A stretch of 64,000 bases of DNA from Gammaproteobacteria bacterium (GTDB lineage Bacteria; Pseudomonadota; Gammaproteobacteria; Eutrophobiales; Eutrophobiaceae): assembly GCA_030829985.1 (NCBI GenBank), contig JAURNW010000028.1, positions 40,285-104,284 of the forward strand, in the 5' to 3' direction. This document shows, piece after piece, positions 40,745 through 50,517 of the stretch. Below the pieces are notes generated by a model. It worked only from the letters and a program-made list of their open reading frames with translations. It made no database searches and had not been told where the DNA came from. Within the stretch, counting starts at the first letter, position 1, and each line of letters begins with the position of its first letter. A program made the translations under genes and the position numbers.

Positions 40745-42240
40745 TATTCAAGATTCACCAAATTACGTAAATGCGGCATCAGGTCCATTGCCATCAAACC
40801 ACGCTCACCAGCCTTGGCGGCTCGATCTGCTGCATCTGCATGCAAACAAACTCCTAATTTAGTAGCATGGTTTATTTCAATACCTTGAGCAATCAAACCG
40901 GCAATAACACCCGTCAATACATCCCCCATTCCACCTGAAGACATCCCGGGGTTACCCGCATGACAAATTGATAATTGACCTTCTGTATCTGAAATTAATG
41001 TCCCACAGCCTTTAAGTACGACGGGACCTGTATATTGTTTATGTAACATTCTTATGGCGTTAAAACGATCACTTTGAATACATTTAGAATCAGTTTTTAG
41101 TAAGCGTGCTGCCTCACCCGGATGTGGTGTCATTACCCAATTATCGGCAGCATGACCTTCCTCGGATAATAGATTCAGAGCGTCTGCATCGATCACAATA
41201 GGAAGATGTGATTCAAGTACACGTGCAAATAATAGTTTTGCCCATTCTGACTGACCTAAACCGGGACCTATTGCTATTACAGAAGCCCGCTTGATCAAGG
41301 GCATCAATGCATCTAGCGATTCGACACCATGAGTCATAATTTCGGGGCGCATAGCGCTGAGCACACTGGCATGTGTTGAACGTGTTGCAATACTGACTAA
41401 GCCAGCACCGACGCGTGCAGCAGCCTCCGCTGCCATGCGTGCCGCACCGATATAGCCTTCATCACCACCCACGACAAGAACATGACCAAAGTGTCCTTTA
41501 TGTGAATTTCTATATCGCGGAATTAAGACTGAATTCAGTTCATCAAACACTAATCTGGTGGCAGTCGGATTGCCGACAGTTAAATAGACCTCTTCCGGTA
41601 CTTCAAGGTTATTGAATTTAATCTGACCTGATACAGCAAGACCATCATTCGTAAACATACCCTGCTTTAAACCTATGAACGTAGCAGTGACATCAGCGTG
41701 AACGGCAACCTTCATGCGATTACCCGTATCCGCATCCAATCCTGACGGGATATCGATTGAGAGCACCTTGGCTACTGAAGTATTAATCGCGTTTATAGCG
41801 TCAAAACACTTTCCTTCTACATCCCGATCTAATCCGGTGCCAAACATTGCATCGACAATGACATCGACACTATCAAAGGATGTGGATAAAAATTTACTCG
41901 GGTTAACCTTTGTTGTTAATAAATCGCTATAGGCTTTGGCTGCATCACCCTTGAGATTGTCAGGATTAAACATATTAATAACAAAAACTTGTTTACCATC
42001 TTCCTTTGCCAATTTAGCCAGGAGATAGCCATCACCCGCATTATTACCGCCGCCACAAACAACACCTATGGATTGTGCTTCTGGCCAACATTGTTTCAGT
42101 ACTGCATAACTAAAAGTGGCAGCACGTTGCATCAGGATATAACCAGCGATACCCAGTTCTTCAATAGCAATACGATCAAGCTCCCGAACTTGCCCGGCAG
42201 AATATAAATTAACCGGCAAGTTTTGTTTTACATAGGGCAT
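40744..42240 (-). CDS. nnr: Bifunctional NAD(P)H-hydrate epimerase / ADP-dependent dehydratase
   Basis: Repairs hydrated NADH and NADPH. The 498-residue protein has an N-terminal YjeF_N epimerase domain (about 1-215; VVCGGGNNAGDGYLLAKLA, DAMFGTGLDRDVEG, IDIPSGLDADTG) and a C-terminal ribokinase-like dehydratase (about 230-495; HKGHFGHVLVVGGDEGYIGAA, MTPHPGEAARLL, GNPGMSSGGMGDVLTG). Lies one base from orn upstream. Confidence 0.95.
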   Translation of the reverse strand: MPYVKQNLPVNLYSAGQVRELDRIAIEELGIAGYILMQRAATFSYAVLKQCWPEAQSIGVVCGGGNNAGDGYLLAKLAKEDGKQVFVINMFNPDNLKGDAAKAYSDLLTTKVNPSKFLSTSFDSVDVIVDAMFGTGLDRDVEGKCFDAINAINTSVAKVLSIDIPSGLDADTGNRMKVAVHADVTATFIGLKQGMFTNDGLAVSGQIKFNNLEVPEEVYLTVGNPTATRLVFDELNSVLIPRYRNSHKGHFGHVLVVGGDEGYIGAARMAAEAAARVGAGLVSIATRSTHASVLSAMRPEIMTHGVESLDALMPLIKRASVIAIGPGLGQSEWAKLLFARVLESHLPIVIDADALNLLSEEGHAADNWVMTPHPGEAARLLKTDSKCIQSDRFNAIRMLHKQYTGPVVLKGCGTLISDTEGQLSICHAGNPGMSSGGMGDVLTGVIAGLIAQGIEINHATKLGVCLHADAADRAAKAGERGLMAMDLMPHLRNLVNLE

Positions 42241-42241
42241 A

Positions 42242-42784
42242 TTAAATTTTGAAGACGTGTTCGCGATAAAACTTCAATTCACTGATCGAGTCTCGTATAT
42301 CGTCCATGGCAAGATGGCTACCCTGTTTAAGATAGCTTTCTTTTTTAGGTGCCCAACGCTTCACAATCTCTTTAATCGTACTCACATCCAGATTCCGATA
42401 ATGAAAATAAGCCTCTAATTTTGGCATCAAACGGTGCATAAACCGACGATCCTGACATATACTATTACCGCACATGGGTGATATTCCCTCAGGAACGAAC
42501 TTCTTGAGGAATTCCAGTGTCGAACGTTCAGCTTCAGCAACGCCATATGGACTATTCTTGATTCTTTCTACCAAACCTGATTGATTATGTTGTCGTGTAT
42601 TCCACTCATCCATTTGATTCAGTATTTCATCAGTTTGAAAGATCGCCATTATCGGCCCTTCGGCCAAAATGTTAAGCTGTGAGTCGGTAACAACAGTGGC
42701 TATCTCAATGATAAAATCATTATCCGTATCAAGACCGGTCATTTCCAGGTCAATCCATATGAGGTTATTTTCAGAATATGACAT
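42242..42784 (-). CDS. orn: Oligoribonuclease
   Basis: Orn degrades dinucleotides, including pGpG from c-di-GMP breakdown, so it affects the c-di-GMP pool sensed by PilZ proteins such as the two encoded in this window. The 180-residue DEDDh exonuclease has [12 protein letters not shown] (first two acidic residues), [12 protein letters not shown] and [18 protein letters not shown] (catalytic His and Asp), at normal length. First gene of the run toward purA. Confidence 0.96.
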   Translation of the reverse strand: MSYSENNLIWIDLEMTGLDTDNDFIIEIATVVTDSQLNILAEGPIMAIFQTDEILNQMDEWNTRQHNQSGLVERIKNSPYGVAEAERSTLEFLKKFVPEGISPMCGNSICQDRRFMHRLMPKLEAYFHYRNLDVSTIKEIVKRWAPKKESYLKQGSHLAMDDIRDSISELKFYREHVFKI

Positions 42785-42897
42785 TATGTATCCAGATTTT
42801 GTTTGATTAACGAATTTTAAACACTATTTACTATATATGAACATATTTAGTTACTTATTACAGAATAGACTTTAATTATCCGGGAGATAATAGCCAC

Positions 42898-44142
42898 GTG
42901 AACCTTTTTACCAGTATTTTTTTAATCTGCCTGAGTGCGAGCATTATTGTGCAGTGGTTTCTTGTGCAACGACATATCAAGCATATTCGTTCTAACCGTG
43001 AAAATGTACCCGAAGCCTTCAATGACAAGATTCCGGTAGAAGCGCATCACAAGGCCGCCGACTATACCCAGGCCAAGGTAAAAACTGGCCTGGCAGAGCT
43101 CATCATAGGAGCAGCATTTTTATTGTTATGGACTTTAGCAGGAGGATTGCAATTGCTGGATGATGCGTGGCGCTCGCTTGGTTTATCTGAATTATGGACC
43201 GGTGTTGGTTTAATCCTAAGTGCGTTTGCTATCATGTCTATACTCGATTTACCCATGTCAATTTATCGTACCTTCAAACTGGAACAATCTTTTGGTTTCA
43301 ATAAAATGACGCCCAAAATCTTTATTATCGATCTAGTAAAAAATGCATTCGTAGGATTACTGATCGGTACCCCACTATTAGTACTGATACTCTGGATCAT
43401 GGAAAATAGCGGCAACTATTGGTGGCTATATGTCTGGGCAACCTGGCTAAGTTTTAGTTTATTGATGATGTGGGCCTACCCGGCATTCATTGCTCCAATG
43501 TTTAATAAATTCAGACCTCTTGATAATGAAGAATTAAAGACACGAATAGAAAACCTGCTTAAGCGAAATGGATTTAAAAGTCAGGGTATCTTTGTAATGG
43601 ATGGTTCAACTCGTTCAACTCATGGTAACGCGTACTTCACCGGTCTTGGTGCAAACAAACGCATTGTTTTCTTTGATACGCTGGTCGATGAACTTAGTTA
43701 TGACGAAATTGAAGCTGTGCTCGCGCACGAACTGGGGCATTTTAAGTGTAACCATATTCGTAAACGAATCTCGGTTTTAGGAACCGTGTTTTTAATTGGA
43801 TTAGGTATACTCGGTTGGTTGATTAATGAACCCTGGTTTTATAATGGCCTTGGCGTGGAGCAAGCATCGACCTATATGGCGTTGATTTTATTTGTAATAG
43901 CATCACCCGCGTTTACCTTTTTCCTACAGCCTTTGTTTTCATTTATTTCCCGTCAACATGAATTTGAAGCCGATGATTTTGCTGCGGGTCAGGCACAGAC
44001 AGAAAACCTGATTACAGCATTGGTGAGTTTATATCGTGAAAATGCGAATACATTAACACCGGACCCACTATATTCGGCGTTTCATGATTCACATCCACCT
44101 GCACCTATCAGGATTGCACATTTGAAAAGTAAATTCGCATGA
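42898..44142 (+). CDS. M48-family membrane zinc endopeptidase (Ste24/CAAX-type)
   Basis: A 414-residue multi-spanning metalloprotease. The N-terminal half is a CAAX-protease N-domain-like membrane region, and residues 277-281 form the zinc motif HELGH (AVLAHELGHFKCNH) with the third ligand glutamate in RQHEFEADDFAAG. The start is a GTG at 42898. Bacterial homologues are proposed membrane-protein quality-control proteases. Its TGA overlaps the ATG of the following small cytochrome gene (ATGA), so the two are co-translated. Divergent from orn. Confidence 0.9.
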   Translation: MNLFTSIFLICLSASIIVQWFLVQRHIKHIRSNRENVPEAFNDKIPVEAHHKAADYTQAKVKTGLAELIIGAAFLLLWTLAGGLQLLDDAWRSLGLSELWTGVGLILSAFAIMSILDLPMSIYRTFKLEQSFGFNKMTPKIFIIDLVKNAFVGLLIGTPLLVLILWIMENSGNYWWLYVWATWLSFSLLMMWAYPAFIAPMFNKFRPLDNEELKTRIENLLKRNGFKSQGIFVMDGSTRSTHGNAYFTGLGANKRIVFFDTLVDELSYDEIEAVLAHELGHFKCNHIRKRISVLGTVFLIGLGILGWLINEPWFYNGLGVEQASTYMALILFVIASPAFTFFLQPLFSFISRQHEFEADDFAAGQAQTENLITALVSLYRENANTLTPDPLYSAFHDSHPPAPIRIAHLKSKFA

Positions 44143-44435
44143 AACCGGTTCATCATATTCTGCTAATGCACTCAATAATACTCTTGTTATTGAGTGCGCC
44201 GACACATGCTTTCGATATCGACAATGGTAAGGCACTTCATGATGAAAACTGTGTCCGTTGTCACGACTCATCTATGTACACACGTAAAGATAGAAAAACC
44301 AAAGATTACGCATCGCTCCGGGAACGTGTGGTTCAATGCGAAATTATGACCGAGTTGATTTGGTTTGAAGAAGAGATTGATGATGTTACCGCTTATTTAA
44401 ACCATGCGTTTTTTCATTTTAATATGGAAAAATAA
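44139..44435 (+). CDS. Small monohaem c-type cytochrome, secreted
   Basis: A 98-residue protein with a signal peptide (MKPVHHILLMHSIILLLLSA, cleavage near THA-FD) and one CXXCH haem site at C38/C41/H42 (DENCVRCHDSS). After processing about 74 residues remain, small for a cytochrome c. No strong Met-ligand loop is obvious; M47, right after the haem site, and a CEIM at 67-70 are candidates. Translationally coupled to the M48 protease. The electron partner is unknown. Confidence 0.8.
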   Translation: MKPVHHILLMHSIILLLLSAPTHAFDIDNGKALHDENCVRCHDSSMYTRKDRKTKDYASLRERVVQCEIMTELIWFEEEIDDVTAYLNHAFFHFNMEK

Positions 44436-44455
44436 AATACCTGAGATACTTAAAA

Positions 44456-44881
44456 TCACATTACAGGTTCTAGCTCATTTTGAATATGTTGGCCAATATA
44501 CTTAATGGATTTACCTTCGAAATTCTTAAACATCAAACCAAAGGCTACGTCTTCTTCTAAACCACCGGGAATAATAACGAAATAATAAATTTTGCAAGTA
44601 ACATTAATTTTCCTTTGCTCATCATCTACAGGTAATAAAAATCCTGCTTTAATAGTCACATTATCATTGATATTAATTCTTTTACCGCCCGGATTTAATT
44701 TTGCAGCGACATGTCTATTACATCTTATTTGCAAACCATCAGGAGAAATATCATAGATACTGGCTGTGATAGTTTCATTACTTTCAAGTGATAAGGTAAT
44801 CGGCAGTCTGGTCTTTATCCTGGGATAACTTCTTGACTCTTCATAAAAATCGCAGGTTTGATTGATTTGGCTGGTATTCAT
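44456..44881 (-). CDS. PilZ-domain protein (c-di-GMP receptor candidate)
   Basis: From the ATG at 44881 (141 residues; GGAG eight bases upstream) the protein has the PilZ signature: an RxxxR-type ESRSYPRIKTR near residue 20 and DISPDGLQIRC, the D/NxSxxG motif, about 30 residues later. In-frame ATGs further upstream (up to 44980) precede an unlikely N-terminus. Convergent with the cytochrome gene. Single-domain PilZ proteins often regulate type IV pili or exopolysaccharide; a second, longer one lies at 62.9 kb beside pilU. Confidence 0.82.
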   Translation of the reverse strand: MNTSQINQTCDFYEESRSYPRIKTRLPITLSLESNETITASIYDISPDGLQIRCNRHVAAKLNPGGKRININDNVTIKAGFLLPVDDEQRKINVTCKIYYFVIIPGGLEEDVAFGLMFKNFEGKSIKYIGQHIQNELEPVM

Positions 44882-45068
44882 TCTGGCGGCTCCACACAAA
44901 TAGATTATTAATGTGGAGAATATGGTGTGACCGGATGTATCTAACAAGCGTTGCTGCACAATTTTGTGACCCATGCACATTCACGATTATTAGTTGTGAA
45001 GCACATCACATAAACATAACACTATAATCAATCTTATAAATGAACTGAAACAAATAAGTATTATGAAA

Positions 45069-45935
45069 TTAATTCTGAACTGATATTGTAGAAATTCTTT
45101 TTGGTTTTCCCTTCGTGATATTTATCATATTGCCAAGCAACATAAAGCTTGCTCCCAGAAGTACCGTAACCTCAAATGGCTCGTTGTAAAAAATCACACC
45201 TGCAATTGCGATCAAGGGTAATCGCAAGAAATCCAGCGTAACAACAATACCCGCTTCGGCCAGTTTCATGGCATTAGTAATGCAATGATGACCGGTTAAT
45301 GCTGAAAAACCAATAATACTCAACCAGAACCACTGGCTAATATTTGGCAATATCCAATCATCAATGGTCAACAGAAAGGCAATAGGAAGTTGTATCAAAC
45401 ACATGTAAAAAAGCACGGTTAAAGAATCTTCAGTGCGAGACAATGATTTAGTTGTGACATGTGAAATTGAATAGCCAATTGCTGCTGCCAGGACAACCAA
45501 AGAAGCATATTCAACTATTTCGACACCGGGATTTAAAATCACATAGACTCCCAACAAGCCACATAAAACTGCAATAACTTTTCTTGTTGTTATACCTTCT
45601 TTCAAAAATATTCCAGCAATAATTAATGTCCAGATTGGCACAGTAAACTCCAGCGCAAAAACATGCGCCAAAGGTAATAATCCAAGTCCAAGAAACCAGC
45701 CATACTGTCCAATGAAATGAAAAAAATTACGTACAATATGTAATTTTATTCGTTGAGTTGAAAAAAGTTGCCGTTTTTGGCTTCTAAATATTATTAGCGT
45801 AATGATGACCAGTCCGATCACACTACGATATAAAAGAATCTGAATAGTGGAAATTTCACCTGCCAATTCCCGTGCACCAATTGCCATCAGGCTTAGAGAA
45901 AGCAAAGCTCCCATCATCCAGAAGAACACATTCAT
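45069..45935 (-). CDS. EamA/DMT-superfamily permease
   Basis: A 288-residue protein with ten predicted transmembrane helices in two EamA repeats, the typical drug/metabolite transporter layout (first repeat about 1-130 including ISTIQILLYRSVIGLVII and HVFALEFTVPIWTLIIAGIFLKE; second about 140-275 ending IYNEPFE-like FYNEPFEVTVLLGASFMLLGN). Substrate cannot be predicted. It stands alone between the PilZ gene and an AT-rich interval containing a long-spaced inverted repeat. Confidence 0.82.
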   Translation of the reverse strand: MNVFFWMMGALLSLSLMAIGARELAGEISTIQILLYRSVIGLVIITLIIFRSQKRQLFSTQRIKLHIVRNFFHFIGQYGWFLGLGLLPLAHVFALEFTVPIWTLIIAGIFLKEGITTRKVIAVLCGLLGVYVILNPGVEIVEYASLVVLAAAIGYSISHVTTKSLSRTEDSLTVLFYMCLIQLPIAFLLTIDDWILPNISQWFWLSIIGFSALTGHHCITNAMKLAEAGIVVTLDFLRLPLIAIAGVIFYNEPFEVTVLLGASFMLLGNMINITKGKPKRISTISVQN

Positions 45936-45948
45936 TACGTTTTATCAC

Positions 45949-46101
45949 TCAAAGACACTTTATTAAAATAGTGTTCCCCTGAAATAACTAATAAGGTCCC
46001 AACAGGAATCATTGTCACGGATATGATTAAACGCACACTTACAATTAAATTTAAAAGCACTGTTTTAACTTTATTATTGAAAAGCATTAAGTGTCTTTGA
46101 T
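45949..46101. repeat. AT-rich 153-bp segment flanked by perfect 12-bp inverted repeats
   Basis: TCAAAGACACTT at 45949-45960 is exactly inverted as AAGTGTCTTTGA at 46090-46101. The 129 bases between are non-coding and AT-rich. The form fits a miniature inverted-repeat element, but no clear target-site duplication is seen. It fills most of the gap between the EamA gene and recR. Confidence 0.4.
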
Positions 46102-46152
46102 GTTTGAATTAAATCTTTAAAAGAAGTGTTATCTTTAAATTTAAAAAATTGG

Positions 46153-46746
46153 CTAAATCTGTTTTCTACCATCCAGTGCATGAGCGATTGTCAAGCTATT
46201 GGAATATTCAAGTTCACCACCCATGGGTACGCCATGTGCAATTCGTGATACTTGTTTGCCACGTGCCTTAACCATTTCACTAATAAAATGTGCTGTGGCT
46301 TCACCTTCGACGGTACTGCTTGTGGCGAGTATTACTTCTGCCAACTGTTCTTCGTCCAGTAACTTTGGTAATTCATTCAATCCTATATCATCTGGTCCAA
46401 TTCCATCCAGTGGTGATAAATGACCAAGCAGAACGAAATATCGTCCCCGATAATTTGCTTCTTCAATAGCATCAACATCCGCCGGATTTTCAACTATACA
46501 AAGCATGCTGTCATCACGTTTGCTATTCGCACAAAGAAGACAAAGTGAATTTTCTGTAAAAGTCCGGCAACGTTCACAATGACCTATGTTTTGCATAGCA
46601 TCGGCCATAATTCTGGAGAGATGTCTTGCAGCATCACGATTACGTTGCAGAAGTTGATGAGCAATACGTTGTGCGGATTTTCTGCCAATGCCTGGCATAC
46701 AGCGAAGTGCTTCCACCAGTTGCTCTAACAATGACTGTTGCATCAT
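46153..46746 (-). CDS. recR: Recombination protein RecR
   Basis: RecR acts with RecO and RecF to load RecA at gaps. The 197-residue protein has the helix-hairpin-helix ALRCMPGIGRKSAQRIA, a C4 zinc finger (CERCRTFTENSLCLLC), and a Toprim domain (LCIVENPADVDAIEEA, EVILATSSTVEGEATA). Last gene of the dnaX-ybaB-recR operon. Confidence 0.96.
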   Translation of the reverse strand: MMQQSLLEQLVEALRCMPGIGRKSAQRIAHQLLQRNRDAARHLSRIMADAMQNIGHCERCRTFTENSLCLLCANSKRDDSMLCIVENPADVDAIEEANYRGRYFVLLGHLSPLDGIGPDDIGLNELPKLLDEEQLAEVILATSSTVEGEATAHFISEMVKARGKQVSRIAHGVPMGGELEYSNSLTIAHALDGRKQI

Positions 46747-46771
46747 ATACTCTGTTCAGGAACTAAAAAAA

Positions 46772-47095
46772 TCAGAATGGCAGTTTCATTCCTGCGGGCA
46801 ATCCCATGCCTGCAGTAACACTCGCCATTCTTTCCTGCGTCATTTTTTCCACACGGCGATTTGCATCATTTACAGCTGCAGCGACAAGATCTTCAATCAT
46901 TTCTTTATCGTCTTTCATCAATTCAGGGTCAATAACAACTCGTTTAACATCGTGACGACCGTTCATTGTCACTTTAACCAGTCCGGCACCCGATTCACCG
47001 ACGACTTCAGCGTCTGCCAGTTCTTTTTGTGCTTTTTCCATATTGGCCTGCATCTGCTGGGCCTGTTTCATGATATTTCCCATACCACCTTTCAT
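46772..47095 (-). CDS. ybaB: YbaB/EbfC nucleoid-associated protein
   Basis: A 107-residue DNA-binding protein of the YbaB/EbfC family ([20 protein letters not shown] start, [20 protein letters not shown] core). Dimers bind DNA non-specifically and affect nucleoid organisation. It lies between dnaX and recR with 25-30 nt spacers, the canonical arrangement. Confidence 0.95.
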   Translation of the reverse strand: MKGGMGNIMKQAQQMQANMEKAQKELADAEVVGESGAGLVKVTMNGRHDVKRVVIDPELMKDDKEMIEDLVAAAVNDANRRVEKMTQERMASVTAGMGLPAGMKLPF

Positions 47096-47125
47096 TTTTT
47101 TTACCTCTTAAATTAATAATGTGTG

Positions 47126-48760
47126 CTATTGCGGTTGAATAGAATCCTGATCGATAGAAGCATTAAAAGTATCCATTAGTGACTTCACGGCAGGATCATT
47201 ATTGAGAGAAGCCTCTGCTGCTTTTAATTTCTCTTTTTCAAGCCGGATATTCGTTTCCGCGGGTGTTTCATCTCTGGAATCTTCAATTACAATAGACAGC
47301 TTCACGCCATCTCCAAATCGGGTTTTAATAGCTTGTTCCAGTCGTTTTCTCTGATTGTCATTCAATAAGTGTTCTTGTGCCGGTGCCAGCGCCAGTTCAA
47401 CTTTCTCCGTTGAATGTGATTTCAACACACAATTACCAGCAAGTTCTTTTACCAAACCGACCAACGCCATCTCATCAATAATATTTTTCCAGGCGTTATC
47501 ACTGCTAGTATGATTTTCATTTGATAATTCATCGGTATCAGTGACTTCCTTAACTTGCGTAACCTTATTATCGTCAGCTATTTCCGCCACTACACTCGTC
47601 TCTGGTTTTGATTCCTGTGTATTGGTTTTACTGACCGGTTTAAGCGCTTGGGTAGTGGTGATAGTTTCATTGTTCGACATAGGTCGGAATGCCAACATTC
47701 TGATCATGACCATTTCAAAACCTGATTTAATATCGGGTGCCAGATAAAGATCTTTTCGGCCCATCATGCCTATCTGATAATAAAGTTGAGCGTCTTCCTT
47801 ATTCATTGCGTTGGCAAAGTTGACTAATACCTGATTATCTTTGATGGGGTTATTTGAATCTGCTGGTAATATTTGAATAATCGCAATCTTTTGTAACAAA
47901 CTTAAAAACTCTGCCAATAAGGCATCAAAGTCCGGGTTTTGTAATGCAATCGTTTCAATTGTATTTAACAGGGCCTCTGGATCGGCATCAATCAACGCCT
48001 GAATTAAACCATTCAGATCAGCACTATCAATTGTTCCCATCATCGCACGAACTTGTGACTCTTCCAGCAGACCACCCCCATAGGCAATCGCCTGATCAAG
48101 CAAGCTCAAAGCATCGCGCATACTGCCTGAAGCACCACGTGCGATTAATTCTGTGGATGCTGAATCAAACGCAATATTTTCTTGACCGAGGATCATTTCA
48201 ACTTGTTTGGCAATTTGATCATTCGTAAGATGACTCAAATTAAATTGCAGACATCGCGACAAAATTGTTACTGGTAATTTTTTGGGCTCAGTAGTTGCGA
48301 GTAAAAACTTAACGTGTGGCGGTGGTTCTTCCAATGTCTTTAATAAGGCATTAAAACTGTGATTGGAGAACATATGGATTTCGTCGATTAGATAGACTTT
48401 ATATCGGCCACTGCTTGGTGCGTATTGAACGTTGTCCATTAAGTCGCGGGTTTCCTCGACCTTGGCCCGGGATGCCGCATCCACTTCAATTAAATCGACA
48501 AAGCGTCCTTCATCTATCGCGACGCAGGCATTACATTGGCCACAAGGCGTAGAACTTACACCAGAATCACAATTCAGGCATTTGGCCAGGATTCTGGCCA
48601 GCGTCGTTTTACCAACACCTCGTGTACCAGTGAATAAGTAAGCATGATGCAAACGATCTTGATCCAGCGCATTGCCCAGCGCCTTTAAGACATGCGATTG
48701 ACCCACCATGTCCTGGAATGATTTGGGCCGCCATTTTCTGGCAAGTACTTGATAACTCAT
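47126..48760 (-). CDS. dnaX: DNA polymerase III subunit gamma/tau
   Basis: DnaX is the clamp-loader ATPase. The 544-residue protein has an AAA+ module with Walker A GTRGVGKTTLARIL, zinc-binding CLNCDSGVSSTPCGQCNAC, Walker B YLIDEIHMFS and sensor 1 LLATTEPKKLP; residues about 370-430 are a variable linker, then a shortened tau domain. I do not see the A-AAA-AAG slippery site that makes gamma in E. coli. The 4.5S RNA gene is upstream on the same strand. Confidence 0.95.
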   Translation of the reverse strand: MSYQVLARKWRPKSFQDMVGQSHVLKALGNALDQDRLHHAYLFTGTRGVGKTTLARILAKCLNCDSGVSSTPCGQCNACVAIDEGRFVDLIEVDAASRAKVEETRDLMDNVQYAPSSGRYKVYLIDEIHMFSNHSFNALLKTLEEPPPHVKFLLATTEPKKLPVTILSRCLQFNLSHLTNDQIAKQVEMILGQENIAFDSASTELIARGASGSMRDALSLLDQAIAYGGGLLEESQVRAMMGTIDSADLNGLIQALIDADPEALLNTIETIALQNPDFDALLAEFLSLLQKIAIIQILPADSNNPIKDNQVLVNFANAMNKEDAQLYYQIGMMGRKDLYLAPDIKSGFEMVMIRMLAFRPMSNNETITTTQALKPVSKTNTQESKPETSVVAEIADDNKVTQVKEVTDTDELSNENHTSSDNAWKNIIDEMALVGLVKELAGNCVLKSHSTEKVELALAPAQEHLLNDNQRKRLEQAIKTRFGDGVKLSIVIEDSRDETPAETNIRLEKEKLKAAEASLNNDPAVKSLMDTFNASIDQDSIQPQ

Positions 48761-48913
48761 TGAATTTCTGTAGTTCTTCCGGTTACGTAAGTTCTAAATA
48801 ATATTCGATATTAATCCAACATCATACATGAGGAAAACCTGCCCTGCTAAGCGTTTTGGGAAGCCCATTATGGTGCGTAGTATCAGGATACCTGACATAT
48901 ATTGAGAAAATTT

Positions 48914-49028
48914 GGCGGCGACCCATACCGTCCCTACCCCGGCACACACATCCATCGCTGCCGCTGCTCCCTTCCGGGCCTGACGGGGTTCACAATTTCG
49001 TGTTGCGAGGGGACCGGCACAGGTCACC
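48914..49028 (-). ncRNA. ffs: 4.5S (SRP) RNA
   Basis: Read on the minus strand, the apical region GTCAGGCCCGGAAGGGAGCA (48958-48977) is the highly conserved SRP-RNA tetraloop and symmetric-loop core, and the flanks fold back as one long hairpin (5' GGTGACC-TGTGCCGGTCCC with 3' GGGACGGTATGGGTCGCC). Length is about 115 nt, the normal bacterial 4.5S size. The RNA partners with Ffh, encoded at 10-11.5 kb. A short T-run follows the 3' end. Ends are estimated by pairing. Confidence 0.93.
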
Positions 49029-49099
49029 ATTGAACGAGGAAGGATGGTATCAATTCGCAAGGCATTTTGACACCACGATTATTCACGATAAGTCTTATC

Positions 49100-50383
49100 C
49101 TAAATTTTAGAAATAATTACCCTCATGGCTCTGGTTAATGAATCAAGATCATCACTAGTCATTACATAAGGAGGCATAATATAAATTAATTTTCCAAAAG
49201 GCCGTATCCAGACACCTGCATCAACAAATTGTGGCACGATTCGTTTCATATCTACCTGCTGTTTGAGTTCGACAACACCAATTCCACCCAGAACCCGGAC
49301 ATCATTCACCTGCTCCATATTACGACACGGTGCCAGCCCTTTCTCTAAAGATTGTTGTATGCGATTGATATTCCCTTGCCAATCAGATTCAAGTAATAAA
49401 CTAATACTGGTCAAGGCAGCCGTACAGGCCAAAGGATTTGCCATAAAAGTAGGCCCATGCATAAACACACCGGGCTCACCATTATCTATGATGGTATGGA
49501 TCTCTTTAGTTGCTAATGTCACCGCCAACGATATATAGCCACCAGTAAGCGCTTTGCCTACACACATAATATCCGGAACAACTTGCGCATGTTCACAGGC
49601 AAATAATTTACCAGTGCGTCCAAAACCGGTCGCTATTTCGTCCAGAATGAGTAGCACATCATGTTCATTGCACAACTGACGTGCCTGTTTTAGGTAATCC
49701 GCAGAATAAAACCACATCCCACCTGCTCCCTGAACGATGGGTTCCATAATTAATGCCGCACACTGGTTACCATATTCTGCCAGCGTATTCTTGAGTGGGG
49801 CAATATCCTTATCAGTGCATTGCTCTCCAAATCGGCAGCGCGGTTGTTCAACAAAAATCTGTTCGGGTAACACGCCGGCAAACAGACTGTGCATACCTGT
49901 ATCAGGATCACAAACCGACATCGCACCAAAGGTGTCGCCGTGATAACCGGAACGTAGGCTAATAAACCGTTTGCGTTTGGGTTCCCCCTTGGCATGACAA
50001 TATTGAATCGCCATTTTCATCGCGACATCTACCGCAACAGAACCGGAATCAGAATAGAAAACCGCGTTTAATGGTTCGGGAGTGATGGAAAGAAGCTTTT
50101 TAGTCAGTTCTATTGCGGGGGTATGAGTCAGACCACCGAACATAACGTGCCCCATGCTCTTGAGTTGTTGCTCTAGAGCCTGATTCATTTGCGGATGGTT
50201 ATAACCATGGATGACACTCCACCAGGAAGACATACCATCGATCAATTCTTGCCCACTGGACAGTTTTAATCTTACACCATGGGCAGATTCAACATGATAA
50301 ACCGGCAAGTCAGACGACATGGCACTATACGGATGCCAGATTGAATTCCGGTCTATCGAAAGTAATTCTTCTAAATCTTGCAT
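49100..50383 (-). CDS. bioA: Adenosylmethionine-8-amino-7-oxononanoate aminotransferase
   Basis: BioA transfers an amino group from S-adenosylmethionine to KAPA, giving DAPA in biotin synthesis. The 427-residue PLP enzyme has SIWHPYSAM near the N-terminus, GMSSWWSVIHGYNHP, LILDEIATGFGRTGKLFACEHA and the PLP-lysine motif CVGKALTGGY. No other biotin gene is nearby, so it is an isolated gene here. It reads toward the 4.5S gene. Confidence 0.95.
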   Translation of the reverse strand: MQDLEELLSIDRNSIWHPYSAMSSDLPVYHVESAHGVRLKLSSGQELIDGMSSWWSVIHGYNHPQMNQALEQQLKSMGHVMFGGLTHTPAIELTKKLLSITPEPLNAVFYSDSGSVAVDVAMKMAIQYCHAKGEPKRKRFISLRSGYHGDTFGAMSVCDPDTGMHSLFAGVLPEQIFVEQPRCRFGEQCTDKDIAPLKNTLAEYGNQCAALIMEPIVQGAGGMWFYSADYLKQARQLCNEHDVLLILDEIATGFGRTGKLFACEHAQVVPDIMCVGKALTGGYISLAVTLATKEIHTIIDNGEPGVFMHGPTFMANPLACTAALTSISLLLESDWQGNINRIQQSLEKGLAPCRNMEQVNDVRVLGGIGVVELKQQVDMKRIVPQFVDAGVWIRPFGKLIYIMPPYVMTSDDLDSLTRAMRVIISKI

Positions 50384-50517
50384 GGTGCTTATGATAATTC
50401 GTATTGACTATTGTGACATTACATAATGTTTACTATAAAATTTAATCATTGGAACTAAAAACACTTCTATATAGTCTTGGTATTCAAGAACAATTTTATT
50501 AACGCATAGTTTGGAGC

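Noticed and set aside
44882..44980. Longer N-terminus for the PilZ gene
   Set aside because: GGAG is correctly spaced before 44881 and the added residues look non-coding.
47126..48760. Programmed frameshift in dnaX to make gamma
   Set aside because: No A-AAA-AAG heptamer in the right frame; an AAAAAA run near 48270 is in the AAA+ domain and has the wrong context.
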